Part shown: positions 48,427-55,519 of the stretch, piece by piece | How positions within the stretch are numbered: the stretch's first letter is position 1 | Layout of the letters: every line of letters begins with the position of its first letter | Assembly: GCF_019903425.1 (NCBI RefSeq) | Contig: NZ_JACHUZ010000013.1 | Span: 129,246-193,245, forward strand | Reading direction: 5' to 3' | From: Vreelandella halophila | Lineage (GTDB): Bacteria > Pseudomonadota > Gammaproteobacteria > Pseudomonadales > Oleiphilaceae | DNA length: 64,000 bases | Program-made: the position numbers and the translations under genes | Notes under the pieces: model-generated | Told to the model about the DNA's origin: nothing | Seen by the model: only the letters and a program-made list of their open reading frames with translations | Databases searched by the model: none

Positions 48427-49635
48427 TCAGGCCGCCTCGCAGTATGCTTCGCCAAATGCCAGGCTCGCGCGCCAGGCACTGAGATCCGTTCCCCGGCTCA
48501 GGTGCTCGAAGAGCCAGGGGCCCATCGATGCGTCGCCATAGAGCACGGCACCCACAAGGCGGTTGTTCTTCAGGAGAAGGCGGCGGTATTCGCCGCCGCG
48601 GCGGTCGTGATAGAGGATGGACTCGGTCTCCCGATCACGGGGTTCCGTCTCCCCGCACGAGAACACCTCGACGCCGCTGATTTTGAGACGCGTGGCCACC
48701 GGCGCCTCGTCGTAGAGCCTTTGCCCGCCGCAGAGCCGATCGGCGAGAACGGCCGCCTGCCGGTAGACCGGCTCGACCAAGCCATAGGTGTGATCCCGGA
48801 ACTGACAGCATTCACCCAGCGCCTGGATGCGCTCATCGCTGGTAGTGAGTGTGGCGTCCACATGGATGCCCCGGTCGCATTCCAGCCCGGCATGCTCGGC
48901 CACTTCCCGATTCGGCCGGGTCCCGGCGGCAACCACCACCAGATCCGCTGGCAGTTCACGGCCATCCGAAAGGCGAACCGCCTCGACCTGTCCATCGCCT
49001 TCGATCCGATCCACGCCGCTGGCCAGATGCAGGGCCATGCCGCGCCGCCGGAGCGCATCCGCGAGCATGCCGCCGGCGGTCTCGTCCAGTTGCCGATTCA
49101 GGGGCCAGTGCCCCCGATGCACCACGGACACCGTCATCCCCTGTGCCCTCAGGCCTTCAGCGGCTTCCAGGCCCAGAAAACCGCCACCAAGAACCACGGC
49201 ATTGCCACCCTTCCGGGCGCGCTCCGCCATCCACCGGGCGTCCTCGAGGGTCCGGAAACCGGTAACGCCCTCCAGCTCGATTCCCTCAATATCCGGCATT
49301 GCCGGGCGGGAGCCGGTGGCGATCACGAGCCGGTCATAGGGAATCCGGTGACCAGCCCGGGTAATCACGGCCTGGGAAACACGGTCAATCGAGGCCACAC
49401 CATCCCCTCGGTGCAGATGGAGGGCCTGTCGCGCGTACCAGCCCGGCTCTGCGAGCGGCAGCGCTTCCGCAGTGGTCTCCCCGGCCATCCAGGGCGACAG
49501 CAGTATCCGGTTATAGGCCGGCCCGGGTTCGTCACTGATGACGGTTACACGCCAGCCGTGGCGCTCCTCCGCCAGCAACTCCAGGAGCCGCTGCGTGGCC
49601 ATGCCGTGTCCGATGATGACGAGCTTTCCGCCCAT
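48427..49635 (-). CDS. nasB: FAD/NAD-dependent electron-transfer subunit of assimilatory nitrate reductase (NasB-like)
   Basis: A 402-residue flavoprotein. The ATG at 49635 begins MGGKLVIIGHGMATQRLLEL, with GGAGGCAGG upstream. It has two dinucleotide folds (near residues 5 and 145, VVLGGGFLGLEAAEGLRAQG) and the FAD motif around ALGECCQFRDHTYGLV. It resembles the N-terminal half of NirB but lacks Fe-S and siroheme domains, so it is not a reductase on its own. The most likely role is passing NADH electrons to NasA. Rubredoxin-type reductases look similar; location in the nitrate cluster behind an ANTAR-type leader favours NasB. Confidence 0.85.
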   Translation of the reverse strand: MGGKLVIIGHGMATQRLLELLAEERHGWRVTVISDEPGPAYNRILLSPWMAGETTAEALPLAEPGWYARQALHLHRGDGVASIDRVSQAVITRAGHRIPYDRLVIATGSRPAMPDIEGIELEGVTGFRTLEDARWMAERARKGGNAVVLGGGFLGLEAAEGLRAQGMTVSVVHRGHWPLNRQLDETAGGMLADALRRRGMALHLASGVDRIEGDGQVEAVRLSDGRELPADLVVVAAGTRPNREVAEHAGLECDRGIHVDATLTTSDERIQALGECCQFRDHTYGLVEPVYRQAAVLADRLCGGQRLYDEAPVATRLKISGVEVFSCGETEPRDRETESILYHDRRGGEYRRLLLKNNRLVGAVLYGDASMGPWLFEHLSRGTDLSAWRASLAFGEAYCEAA

Positions 49636-49661
49636 TCCTGCCTCCGGGGCCCTGCCCCAAT

Positions 49662-49715
49662 AAAAAAGGCGCCTGCCAACCTTCCCGCAGGAAGACCGAT
49701 CAGGCGCCAGTGCCC
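49662..49715 (-). promoter_or_regulatory. ANTAR-type attenuator leader of nasB-nirB-nirD
   Basis: On the minus strand, the hairpin GGGC-ACTGGC-GCCT (49702-49715) has a six-base loop with A at position 1 and G at position 4, the feature bound by ANTAR proteins. Its 3' half overlaps the 5' arm of an intrinsic terminator: GGCGCCTG (49701-49708) pairs with CAGGCGCC (49668-49675), followed by six T (49662-49667). The two structures exclude each other, so NasT binding would allow read-through into nasB 27 nt downstream. An upstream 5-bp hairpin GTGTC/GACAC is present, but its loop does not fit the consensus. Confidence 0.75.
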
Positions 49716-49847
49716 TGTTGATTCGCAATGTCCGTGTCTTCAGACACACCCTTCTGGTAGCAGGTTGCATGCCAACATTGAATACCCCTATAGATCAGTT
49801 ACTTGAAGCACAAATCGACTCAACGCGGGGGCGCAACCGGAACCCTG

Positions 49848-49877
49848 CTGGTGCACGCCCGCGCGCCAGTGCACCAG
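49848..49877 (-). terminator. Hairpin directly after nrtD
   Basis: A perfect 9-bp inverted repeat CTGGTGCAC / GTGCACCAG with a 12-nt loop, 2 bp beyond the nrtD stop codon. No T run follows, so it is not a classic intrinsic terminator. It may protect the 3' end of the nrtABD message or act with Rho. Confidence 0.45.
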
Positions 49878-49879
49878 AA

Positions 49880-50731
49880 TCAGGCGTTAACAGCGTCCGC
49901 ATCCGATGCTGGACGGGCGGTTCGCTGGGGCATGGGCGTTACCTTCTGCTGCTTCTCGTAGAGGAAGCTCAGCACCGACTGCCGGCAGCGGTTGTACTCG
50001 GGGCAGTCCGCCAGCGCCACCCGATCGCGAGGGCGTTCCAGCGGAACATCCAGAACCTCGCCGATGCTCGCCGCCGGCCCGTTGGTCATCATCACGATGC
50101 GGTCGGACAGCAATACCGCCTCGTCCACGTCGTGGGTGATCATGATGACGGTGCTGTTGAGCTCACGCTGGATCTCCATCAGCGAATCCTGAAGGTGCGC
50201 CCTGGTGAGCGCGTCCAGGGCCCCGAAGGGTTCGTCCATCAGCAGCACCTTCGGCTGCATCGCCAGGGCCCGCGCGATGCCCACGCGCTGGCGCATGCCG
50301 CCGGAGAGTTCATCCGGGCGCTTGTCGAGCGCATGACCCATGTGCACCAGCTCCAGATTGTGGATGATCCAGTCCCGGCGCTGCTCGCGCGTCATGGAAC
50401 GGCGGAACACCTGGCGCACCGCCAGCTCCACATTGCCGTAGGCGCTCAGCCAGGGCATCAGCGAATGGTTCTGGAAGACCACGGCCCGTTCCGGACCGGG
50501 TTCGGTGACCTCGCGCCCATCCAGCAGGCAACCACCCCGACTCGCCCGCATCAGCCCGGCGATGATGTTGAGCACCGTGGACTTGCCGCAGCCGGAGTGG
50601 CCGATCAGGGAAATGAATTCCCCTTCGTTGACGCGGAGATTGACGTCCTCCAGGGCCGTGAAGGTGCCGCCTTTGACGGGAAAACCCATGCCCACGGAAG
50701 ACAGCTCAAGATGGGGACGTGAATGACTCAT
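49880..50731 (-). CDS. nrtD: Nitrate ABC transporter ATP-binding protein (NrtD/NasD type)
   Basis: A 283-residue ATPase with Walker A (GHSGCGKST), signature LSGGMRQRVGIARALA, Walker B VLLMDEPFGALDALTR and the switch His in MITHDVDEAVLLSD. The PEYNRCRQSVLSFLYE tail is characteristic of nitrate and taurine transporters; no fused binding domain (as in cyanobacterial NrtC) is present. Preceded by AGGGAGG, 17 bp after nrtB. It powers nitrate/nitrite uptake with NrtB and NrtA. Confidence 0.93.
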   Translation of the reverse strand: MSHSRPHLELSSVGMGFPVKGGTFTALEDVNLRVNEGEFISLIGHSGCGKSTVLNIIAGLMRASRGGCLLDGREVTEPGPERAVVFQNHSLMPWLSAYGNVELAVRQVFRRSMTREQRRDWIIHNLELVHMGHALDKRPDELSGGMRQRVGIARALAMQPKVLLMDEPFGALDALTRAHLQDSLMEIQRELNSTVIMITHDVDEAVLLSDRIVMMTNGPAASIGEVLDVPLERPRDRVALADCPEYNRCRQSVLSFLYEKQQKVTPMPQRTARPASDADAVNA

Positions 50732-50748
50732 GGGGAAACCTCCCTTGT

Positions 50749-51741
50749 TCAGTGTGTGGCGCTGGCGCGATCCCAGGAGAGCAGGCGCTGCAACGTCAGC
50801 ATGCCGCGGTCCAGCACCAGCCCGATCAGGCCAATGACGATCACGGCGACCATGATGCGGCCCAGTGATTCGCTGCTGCCGTTCTGGAATTCATCCCAGA
50901 CGAACTTGCCGAGCCCGGGGCTCTGGGCGAGCATCTCGGCGGCGATCAGCACCATCCAGGCAATGCCCAGCGACAGCCGCAGGCCGGTGAAGATCATGGG
51001 TATGGCGGAGGGCAGCACCACCCGCCAGACATGGGTGAAAAAACCCAGCCGCAGGACCTGGCTGACGTTGCGCAGGTCCTGGCTCACCGCATTCACGCCC
51101 ATGATGGTGTTCACCAGCGTGGGCCAGAGGCTGCACAGCGAGACCGTGACCATCGAGGTTATGAAGGCGCGCGAAACCATCGGGTCCTCAACCGTGTAGG
51201 TGGCGGATACCACCAGCGTGACGATGGGCAGCCAGGCCAGTGGTGACACCGGCTTGAACACCTGGATCACCGGATTCACCGCCTCGTACAGGTACCGGTT
51301 CAGCCCCACGACAATGCCCAGGGGAATCGCCACCAGCGAGGCCAGGACAAAGCCCGAGAACACCGTCCCCAGGCTCGTCAGGATCTGGTCAATGAAGGTT
51401 TCCTTGCCGCTGTAGGGGCGGATCCGCACTTCGGCGTCCGGGTTGCGCTCCAGGATCTGCGCATTGCGTTCCTTCTGCATCTCGATGAACTCGGCGGCGC
51501 GCCGCTGCTCCTCGAGATGACCCTCCCAGAGGTTCCCCGCCTGCTCCCAGACGCCCGCCGGCCCGGGCAGGCTGCCCAGGGAGGTGGTAACGTTCTGGGC
51601 CGCCATCTGCCACAGCAGGAGGAACACGAGCACGCCCAGTACCGGCATGGTCAGGGCCCTGATGGCCCCCTGGGGATTGAATCCCGCCATCCGTTGCTTC
51701 ATGAAATCGGTGATCCGTGTCACCGGGGCTGTCTGTTGCAT
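50749..51741 (-). CDS. nrtB: Nitrate ABC transporter permease NrtB
   Basis: A 330-residue permease. A hydrophobic N-terminal helix (PVLGVLVFLLLWQMA) is followed by an unusually long charged periplasmic loop (EGHLEEQRRAAEFIEMQKER) and then the BPD-transport core with the coupling loop MGVNAVSQDLRNVSQVLRLG and VLIAAEMLAQSPGLGKFVWD. Family and neighbours specify nitrate. 17 bp before nrtD and 18 bp after nrtA. Confidence 0.93.
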   Translation of the reverse strand: MQQTAPVTRITDFMKQRMAGFNPQGAIRALTMPVLGVLVFLLLWQMAAQNVTTSLGSLPGPAGVWEQAGNLWEGHLEEQRRAAEFIEMQKERNAQILERNPDAEVRIRPYSGKETFIDQILTSLGTVFSGFVLASLVAIPLGIVVGLNRYLYEAVNPVIQVFKPVSPLAWLPIVTLVVSATYTVEDPMVSRAFITSMVTVSLCSLWPTLVNTIMGVNAVSQDLRNVSQVLRLGFFTHVWRVVLPSAIPMIFTGLRLSLGIAWMVLIAAEMLAQSPGLGKFVWDEFQNGSSESLGRIMVAVIVIGLIGLVLDRGMLTLQRLLSWDRASATH

Positions 51742-51759
51742 AACGCCATCTCCTGTTGA

Positions 51760-53139
51760 TCAGGGCGTTTCATCGCCGCTGAGGCCGATGTCGAAACTGT
51801 TGATGTAGGCATTGGGTTCCCGGCCGTTATAGGCCCGGCCATCGATGAAGTCATCCTGCACCGGCTTGAAGCCGTCGATCTCTTCGAAATCCGGGAAGTC
51901 AGAGGCCTCCAGGGTGCCATCCGCCACCAGCGATCGCGCTGCTTTTTCATAGGTGGCGGGTTGGTAGACTTCGCGCGCCTTCTTCATGTACCAGTCATCC
52001 GGCTTACGCTCGGAAATCTGGCCCCAGCGCCGCATCTGGGTCATGAACCAGATGGCATCGCTGTAGTAGGGGTAGTTGGCGTTGTGGCGGAAGAAGACGT
52101 TGAAGTCCGGCTCCTCGCGCACGTCGCCGGGCTCGTATTCGAAGGTCCCGGTCATGGAGTTGGCGATGACCTCTTCGTCCGCCCCCACGTAACGGGAATC
52201 CGAGAGGATCTCGACGGCCTCCTCGCGATTGGCGTTGCCGTTCTCGTCCAGCCAGTGGGCCGCCCGGATCAGCGCCCGGAGCACGCGCAGGTGGGTGTTC
52301 GGGTTCTCTTCCGCCCATTCCCGGGTCACGCCGAAGACTTTCTCCGGGTTATGGGGCCAGATGTCATGATTGGTGACCACGGGAACGCCAATGCCCTTGG
52401 CAACGGCCTGCTGGTTCCAGGGTTCGCCCACGCAGTAGCCCTGGATGGTGCCGGCCTCCATGGTGGAGGGCATCTGCGGCGGCGGCGTCACGGAAAGCCG
52501 GACATCTGCCCCGCTGCGGCCGCTGTTATCACCCTCAAGCGGCTCGTAGAACCCGGGGTGAAGCCCGCCGGCCGCCAGCCAGTAACGGATCTCGTAATTG
52601 TGCGTAGAGAGGGGATAAACCATCCCCATGTCGAACGATTCGCCCTCGTCCAGGCTCGATTCCACAACGGGGGCAAGCGCCTCGGCACTGATCGGGTGGG
52701 CAGGCTTGCCGTCCTCACGCTTCGGCACATGGGGGCGCATGGCCTCCCAGACATCGTTCGAAACGGTAATGGCATTACCGTTCAGGTCCATGCTGAATGC
52801 GGTCACGATGTCGGACTTGTTGCCGCCAACCCCGATGCTGGCCCCGATGGGCTGACCCGCGAGCATATGGGCGCCATCCAGCTCGCCCCGGGCCACGCGA
52901 TTCTGGAGGACGCGCCAGTTGGACTGGGCCTCCAGGTCCACGAACAGGCCCTCGTCGAAGAAAAAATGCTTCTCCTTGGCAATGGCCAACGGGGCCATGT
53001 CGGTCAACTTGATGAACCCAAGTTTAAGATCCGGCTGCTCGGGCGGCCCGATTTCCTCGGCGCCCACCGGTAATGCGCTCAGCAGACCCGCTAGCACAAG
53101 CGTACCGATTCCGGATCCTCTCCATCTGTTCCCGTTCAT
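51760..53139 (-). CDS. nrtA: Nitrate-binding periplasmic protein NrtA
   Basis: A 459-residue solute-binding protein of the NrtA/CmpA family. The ATG at 53139 opens a Sec signal peptide ([20 protein letters not shown], cleavage near VGAEE) and is preceded by [27 protein letters not shown] and [19 protein letters not shown] form the nitrate pocket region. It should deliver nitrate to NrtBD. An attenuator leader lies just upstream. Its closest relative in the window is NasS, which lacks the signal peptide. Confidence 0.95.
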   Translation of the reverse strand: MNGNRWRGSGIGTLVLAGLLSALPVGAEEIGPPEQPDLKLGFIKLTDMAPLAIAKEKHFFFDEGLFVDLEAQSNWRVLQNRVARGELDGAHMLAGQPIGASIGVGGNKSDIVTAFSMDLNGNAITVSNDVWEAMRPHVPKREDGKPAHPISAEALAPVVESSLDEGESFDMGMVYPLSTHNYEIRYWLAAGGLHPGFYEPLEGDNSGRSGADVRLSVTPPPQMPSTMEAGTIQGYCVGEPWNQQAVAKGIGVPVVTNHDIWPHNPEKVFGVTREWAEENPNTHLRVLRALIRAAHWLDENGNANREEAVEILSDSRYVGADEEVIANSMTGTFEYEPGDVREEPDFNVFFRHNANYPYYSDAIWFMTQMRRWGQISERKPDDWYMKKAREVYQPATYEKAARSLVADGTLEASDFPDFEEIDGFKPVQDDFIDGRAYNGREPNAYINSFDIGLSGDETP

Positions 53140-53163
53140 TGGACATCTCCCCTGCAACAAACC

Positions 53164-53247
53164 AAAAAAAAGCGCCTGCCCCCAGTCCGGGAGCAGGCGC
53201 CTTTGCCAATGCAATGCTCGTAATCTTGAGTGCAGTTCCTTCTGCAC
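53164..53247 (-). promoter_or_regulatory. ANTAR-type attenuator leader of nrtABD
   Basis: On the minus strand, a perfect hairpin GTGCAG-AAGGAA-CTGCAC (53230-53247) carries a six-base loop with A1 and G4, matching the ANTAR target. About 30 nt later an intrinsic terminator follows: GCGCCTGC pairs with GCAGGCGC (53172-53200), then eight T (53164-53171). Between them TTGC-ATTG-GCAA can form a second small hairpin adjacent to the terminator arm. nrtA starts 25 nt after the T run. The 297-bp gap between nasS and nrtA otherwise shows only an AT-rich stretch near 53330-53355. Confidence 0.8.
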
Positions 53248-53436
53248 CCGGCCGCCACACCGGTCCGTGCCATGGCAAACCGTCAACCTCTCCGTGGCAC
53301 ACCTGGAATAAAGCAGGAAGTATGCCACCAATTCTTTCCACTGATTTTAAAGGCTTTTACTGCAACCCTTCCCCTTGAAGGCAGGAATCTTCGACCGAAT
53401 CAGGTGCATCAGGCGGACCCCGTGCACCGGCGCGGA

Positions 53437-54600
53437 TCAGCCCCGACCGGCTGCGGCGATCAGGGCATCCGAGGCCACCTCAACCTGCCCCCGGAATCCT
53501 TCGACCACGAACGGCTGACGGTGCTCCCCTTCGTCCTTGTAGTCCATAACCGGCGCATCAAGGCTCAGGCTTTCCGCCACCTCGCGGTAGAGGTCGGGGC
53601 GGAAGATACTGCCCAGATCGGGCACCCCCGAAACCTGATCCCCCTGGGTATGCAGCCGCATGCGTGAAAGCAGCCATTCCGCCTGGGAGAGCCATGGGAA
53701 ATTCGCGCTCTGCCGGAAGAAGTGCTGATGAACCCTGGGGTGGAACAGCCATTGCCCCTGATCCCCGAGAGGCTCAATCGCGCTGCCCAGGTAGTTAGGA
53801 TGCACCAGTATGCGATGAATGAGTTCACGATTGACCGGGTCATCCAGCCAGCGGCAGCACCGGATCACAGCCCGCATCATCGCCCGGAGTTTTTCCGGGT
53901 TGGCCTCCGCCCAGTCGCGGCGAACGCCCAGGACTTTCTCCGGTGCGTTCTGCCAGACCTGACACCCCGTCGCCAGGATCTGCCCCAACCCGTGGTACTC
54001 CATCAGCGAGTTCCACGGCTCTCCAACACAGGCCAGATCGACACTGCCGTAGGCCAGCGCGGTCATCATTTCCGGCGGCGGTACCGTTACCAGCTCCAGG
54101 CCCGGGCCGGGGGACAGTCCGGCACTGGCAAGCCAGTCGAGCAGCTGCAGATAATGGCTGGACCAGGCGTAGACAATGCCCAGCCTTATGGGTTCATGAC
54201 TGGAAGCCACCACCCGTGCCAGAGCACGGGCCGCCTCCGAGGGTTCCGAGAGATCGAAGCCGGTGGCGGCCAGCTGCTCATAGAGCGCTCGCCTGGCCGT
54301 GATGGCGTTGCCGTTGCGGCTGAGTACCATGGGGCTGATGACAGGGCATGGCGGCGCCCCGAGCCCCATATTGATGGCCAGAGCCATGGGCCCGAGCATC
54401 TGGGCGCCGTCGAGCATCCCAACGCCAACACGGTCCCGCAGGCTGGCCCAGGACGGCTGGCGATGCAGACTGACCTCCAGCCCCTCCTCCGCAAAGAACC
54501 CTGCCTCCACGGCCATGATCAATGGCGCGGCATCCAGAAGGGGAATAAACCCCAGCCGGATACTGTCACCCATTTCCGCGTCGTTTATCGAGTCAGTCAT
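53437..54600 (-). CDS. nasS: Nitrate sensor NasS (NrtA-like, cytoplasmic)
   Basis: A 387-residue NrtA-family protein with no signal peptide: it starts MTDSINDAEMGDSIRLGFIP and is charged throughout the first 15 residues, so it stays in the cytoplasm. It shares DAAPLIMAVEAGFFAEEGL and VDLACVGEPWNSLMEYHG with the periplasmic nitrate binders. NasS sequesters NasT when nitrate is absent and releases it on binding nitrate or nitrite. It overlaps the nasT 3' end by 8 bp. Confidence 0.94.
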   Translation of the reverse strand: MTDSINDAEMGDSIRLGFIPLLDAAPLIMAVEAGFFAEEGLEVSLHRQPSWASLRDRVGVGMLDGAQMLGPMALAINMGLGAPPCPVISPMVLSRNGNAITARRALYEQLAATGFDLSEPSEAARALARVVASSHEPIRLGIVYAWSSHYLQLLDWLASAGLSPGPGLELVTVPPPEMMTALAYGSVDLACVGEPWNSLMEYHGLGQILATGCQVWQNAPEKVLGVRRDWAEANPEKLRAMMRAVIRCCRWLDDPVNRELIHRILVHPNYLGSAIEPLGDQGQWLFHPRVHQHFFRQSANFPWLSQAEWLLSRMRLHTQGDQVSGVPDLGSIFRPDLYREVAESLSLDAPVMDYKDEGEHRQPFVVEGFRGQVEVASDALIAAAGRG

Positions 54601-55219
54601 CCATCGCCTCCGGAGAACCTGCCCCCTCGCCCCCATCCAGCGCCTCGATCAGCTGGCGGGCCACGTCACTGAGTTTCTGGTTCCGGTCCATCGCCAGTTT
54701 GCGCATGCTGTGGAACGCCTCATCTTCCGAACAGTTCTGCTGCTTCATTACCAGCCCCTTGGCCCGCTCGATATCCTTACGGTCCTCGAGAGCCGTTCGC
54801 GTTTCCTCAAGCTGATGTCGCAGGGACTGGAAGGCCTCGAAGCGCGCCACCGCCACATCCACAATCGGCTTGACCCGGTGCTGCTCAAGCCCGTCCACGA
54901 TGTAGGCGCTGACACCAGCGTTGACGGCCTGCTGGATCGTGTAGCTGTCGCTGTCATCACTGGCGAAGAACACCACCGGCCGGGGCGCGTGCTCGTTGAG
55001 GGCGGACATTGATTCCAGGGTATCCCGGTCCGGTGAATCCATATCGATGATCACCACATCGGGCTCCTCCTGGGCAACGGCCGCCACCAGGCCACGGGTG
55101 CTGCTGCGCTGGCCCACCACCTGATAGCCCTCGGAGGTCAGCGCTTCACACACCATCGCCGCCCGTTCCGGCTCGTTGTCCACCAGCATGACCCGCACAC
55201 CGCTCTGATCCGCTGACAT
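54593..55219 (-). CDS. nasT: ANTAR-domain transcription antiterminator NasT
   Basis: A 208-residue regulator: a receiver-like domain (VMLVDNEPERAAMVCEALTS, with VVIIDMDSPDRDTLES) followed by a coiled coil and a C-terminal ANTAR domain (RKDIERAKGLVMKQQNCSED, AFHSMRKLAMDRNQKLSDVA). ANTAR proteins bind paired RNA hairpins and stop terminator formation. The three attenuator leaders in this window, ahead of nasA, nrtA and nasB, are its likely targets. First gene of nasT-nasS, divergent from nasA. Confidence 0.95.
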   Translation of the reverse strand: MSADQSGVRVMLVDNEPERAAMVCEALTSEGYQVVGQRSSTRGLVAAVAQEEPDVVIIDMDSPDRDTLESMSALNEHAPRPVVFFASDDSDSYTIQQAVNAGVSAYIVDGLEQHRVKPIVDVAVARFEAFQSLRHQLEETRTALEDRKDIERAKGLVMKQQNCSEDEAFHSMRKLAMDRNQKLSDVARQLIEALDGGEGAGSPEAMDD

Positions 55220-55445
55220 GCTCCATCCTCAACATCGATTCGCGCCAATCCTAAGCAAAAGCCACGCCAGCGCTCGGAGCCCATGGAGTGGGCCTGAATC
55301 GCCGTATTCACCGCGACCACTGCCCCAGCGCAGTGCAGCCTGCCCCGTAAAAGGACAGAACCCGGCTTACAGCCCCTCAATGGAGGGCATTTCAGGCAGG
55401 CATGGGAAATGCTTGTAGAGGGAAAGCGTACACTATCACAGATCA

Positions 55446-55505
55446 CGGGTACCGAAGCCCGGTCTCCGGCACAGCATGCGTGCCGGGGCCGGGCTTCTTC
55501 TGTTC
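55446..55505 (+). promoter_or_regulatory. ANTAR-type attenuator leader of nasA
   Basis: Hairpin CGGGT-ACCGAA-GCCCG (55446-55461) has a six-base loop with A1 and G4. It overlaps the 5' arm of a terminator, GAAGCCCGG (55454-55462) pairing with CCGGGCTTC (55489-55497), with an inner 7-bp stem CCGGCAC/GTGCCGG (55467-55487) and a T-rich tail TTCTG. The two structures are mutually exclusive. nasA begins 15 nt after. The rest of the 300-bp nasT-nasA gap holds a 6-bp stem CATTTC/GAAATG (55388-55411) and presumably two divergent promoters, which I could not resolve. A consensus first hairpin is not clear. Confidence 0.7.
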
Positions 55506-55519
55506 AGGGAGCATCCATC

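Noticed and set aside
46249-49806. A very long plus-strand open frame of 1185 codons.
   Set aside because: It is the antisense shadow of nirB and the NasB-like gene, an effect of high GC at third positions; the protein has no domain and the minus-strand genes are certain.
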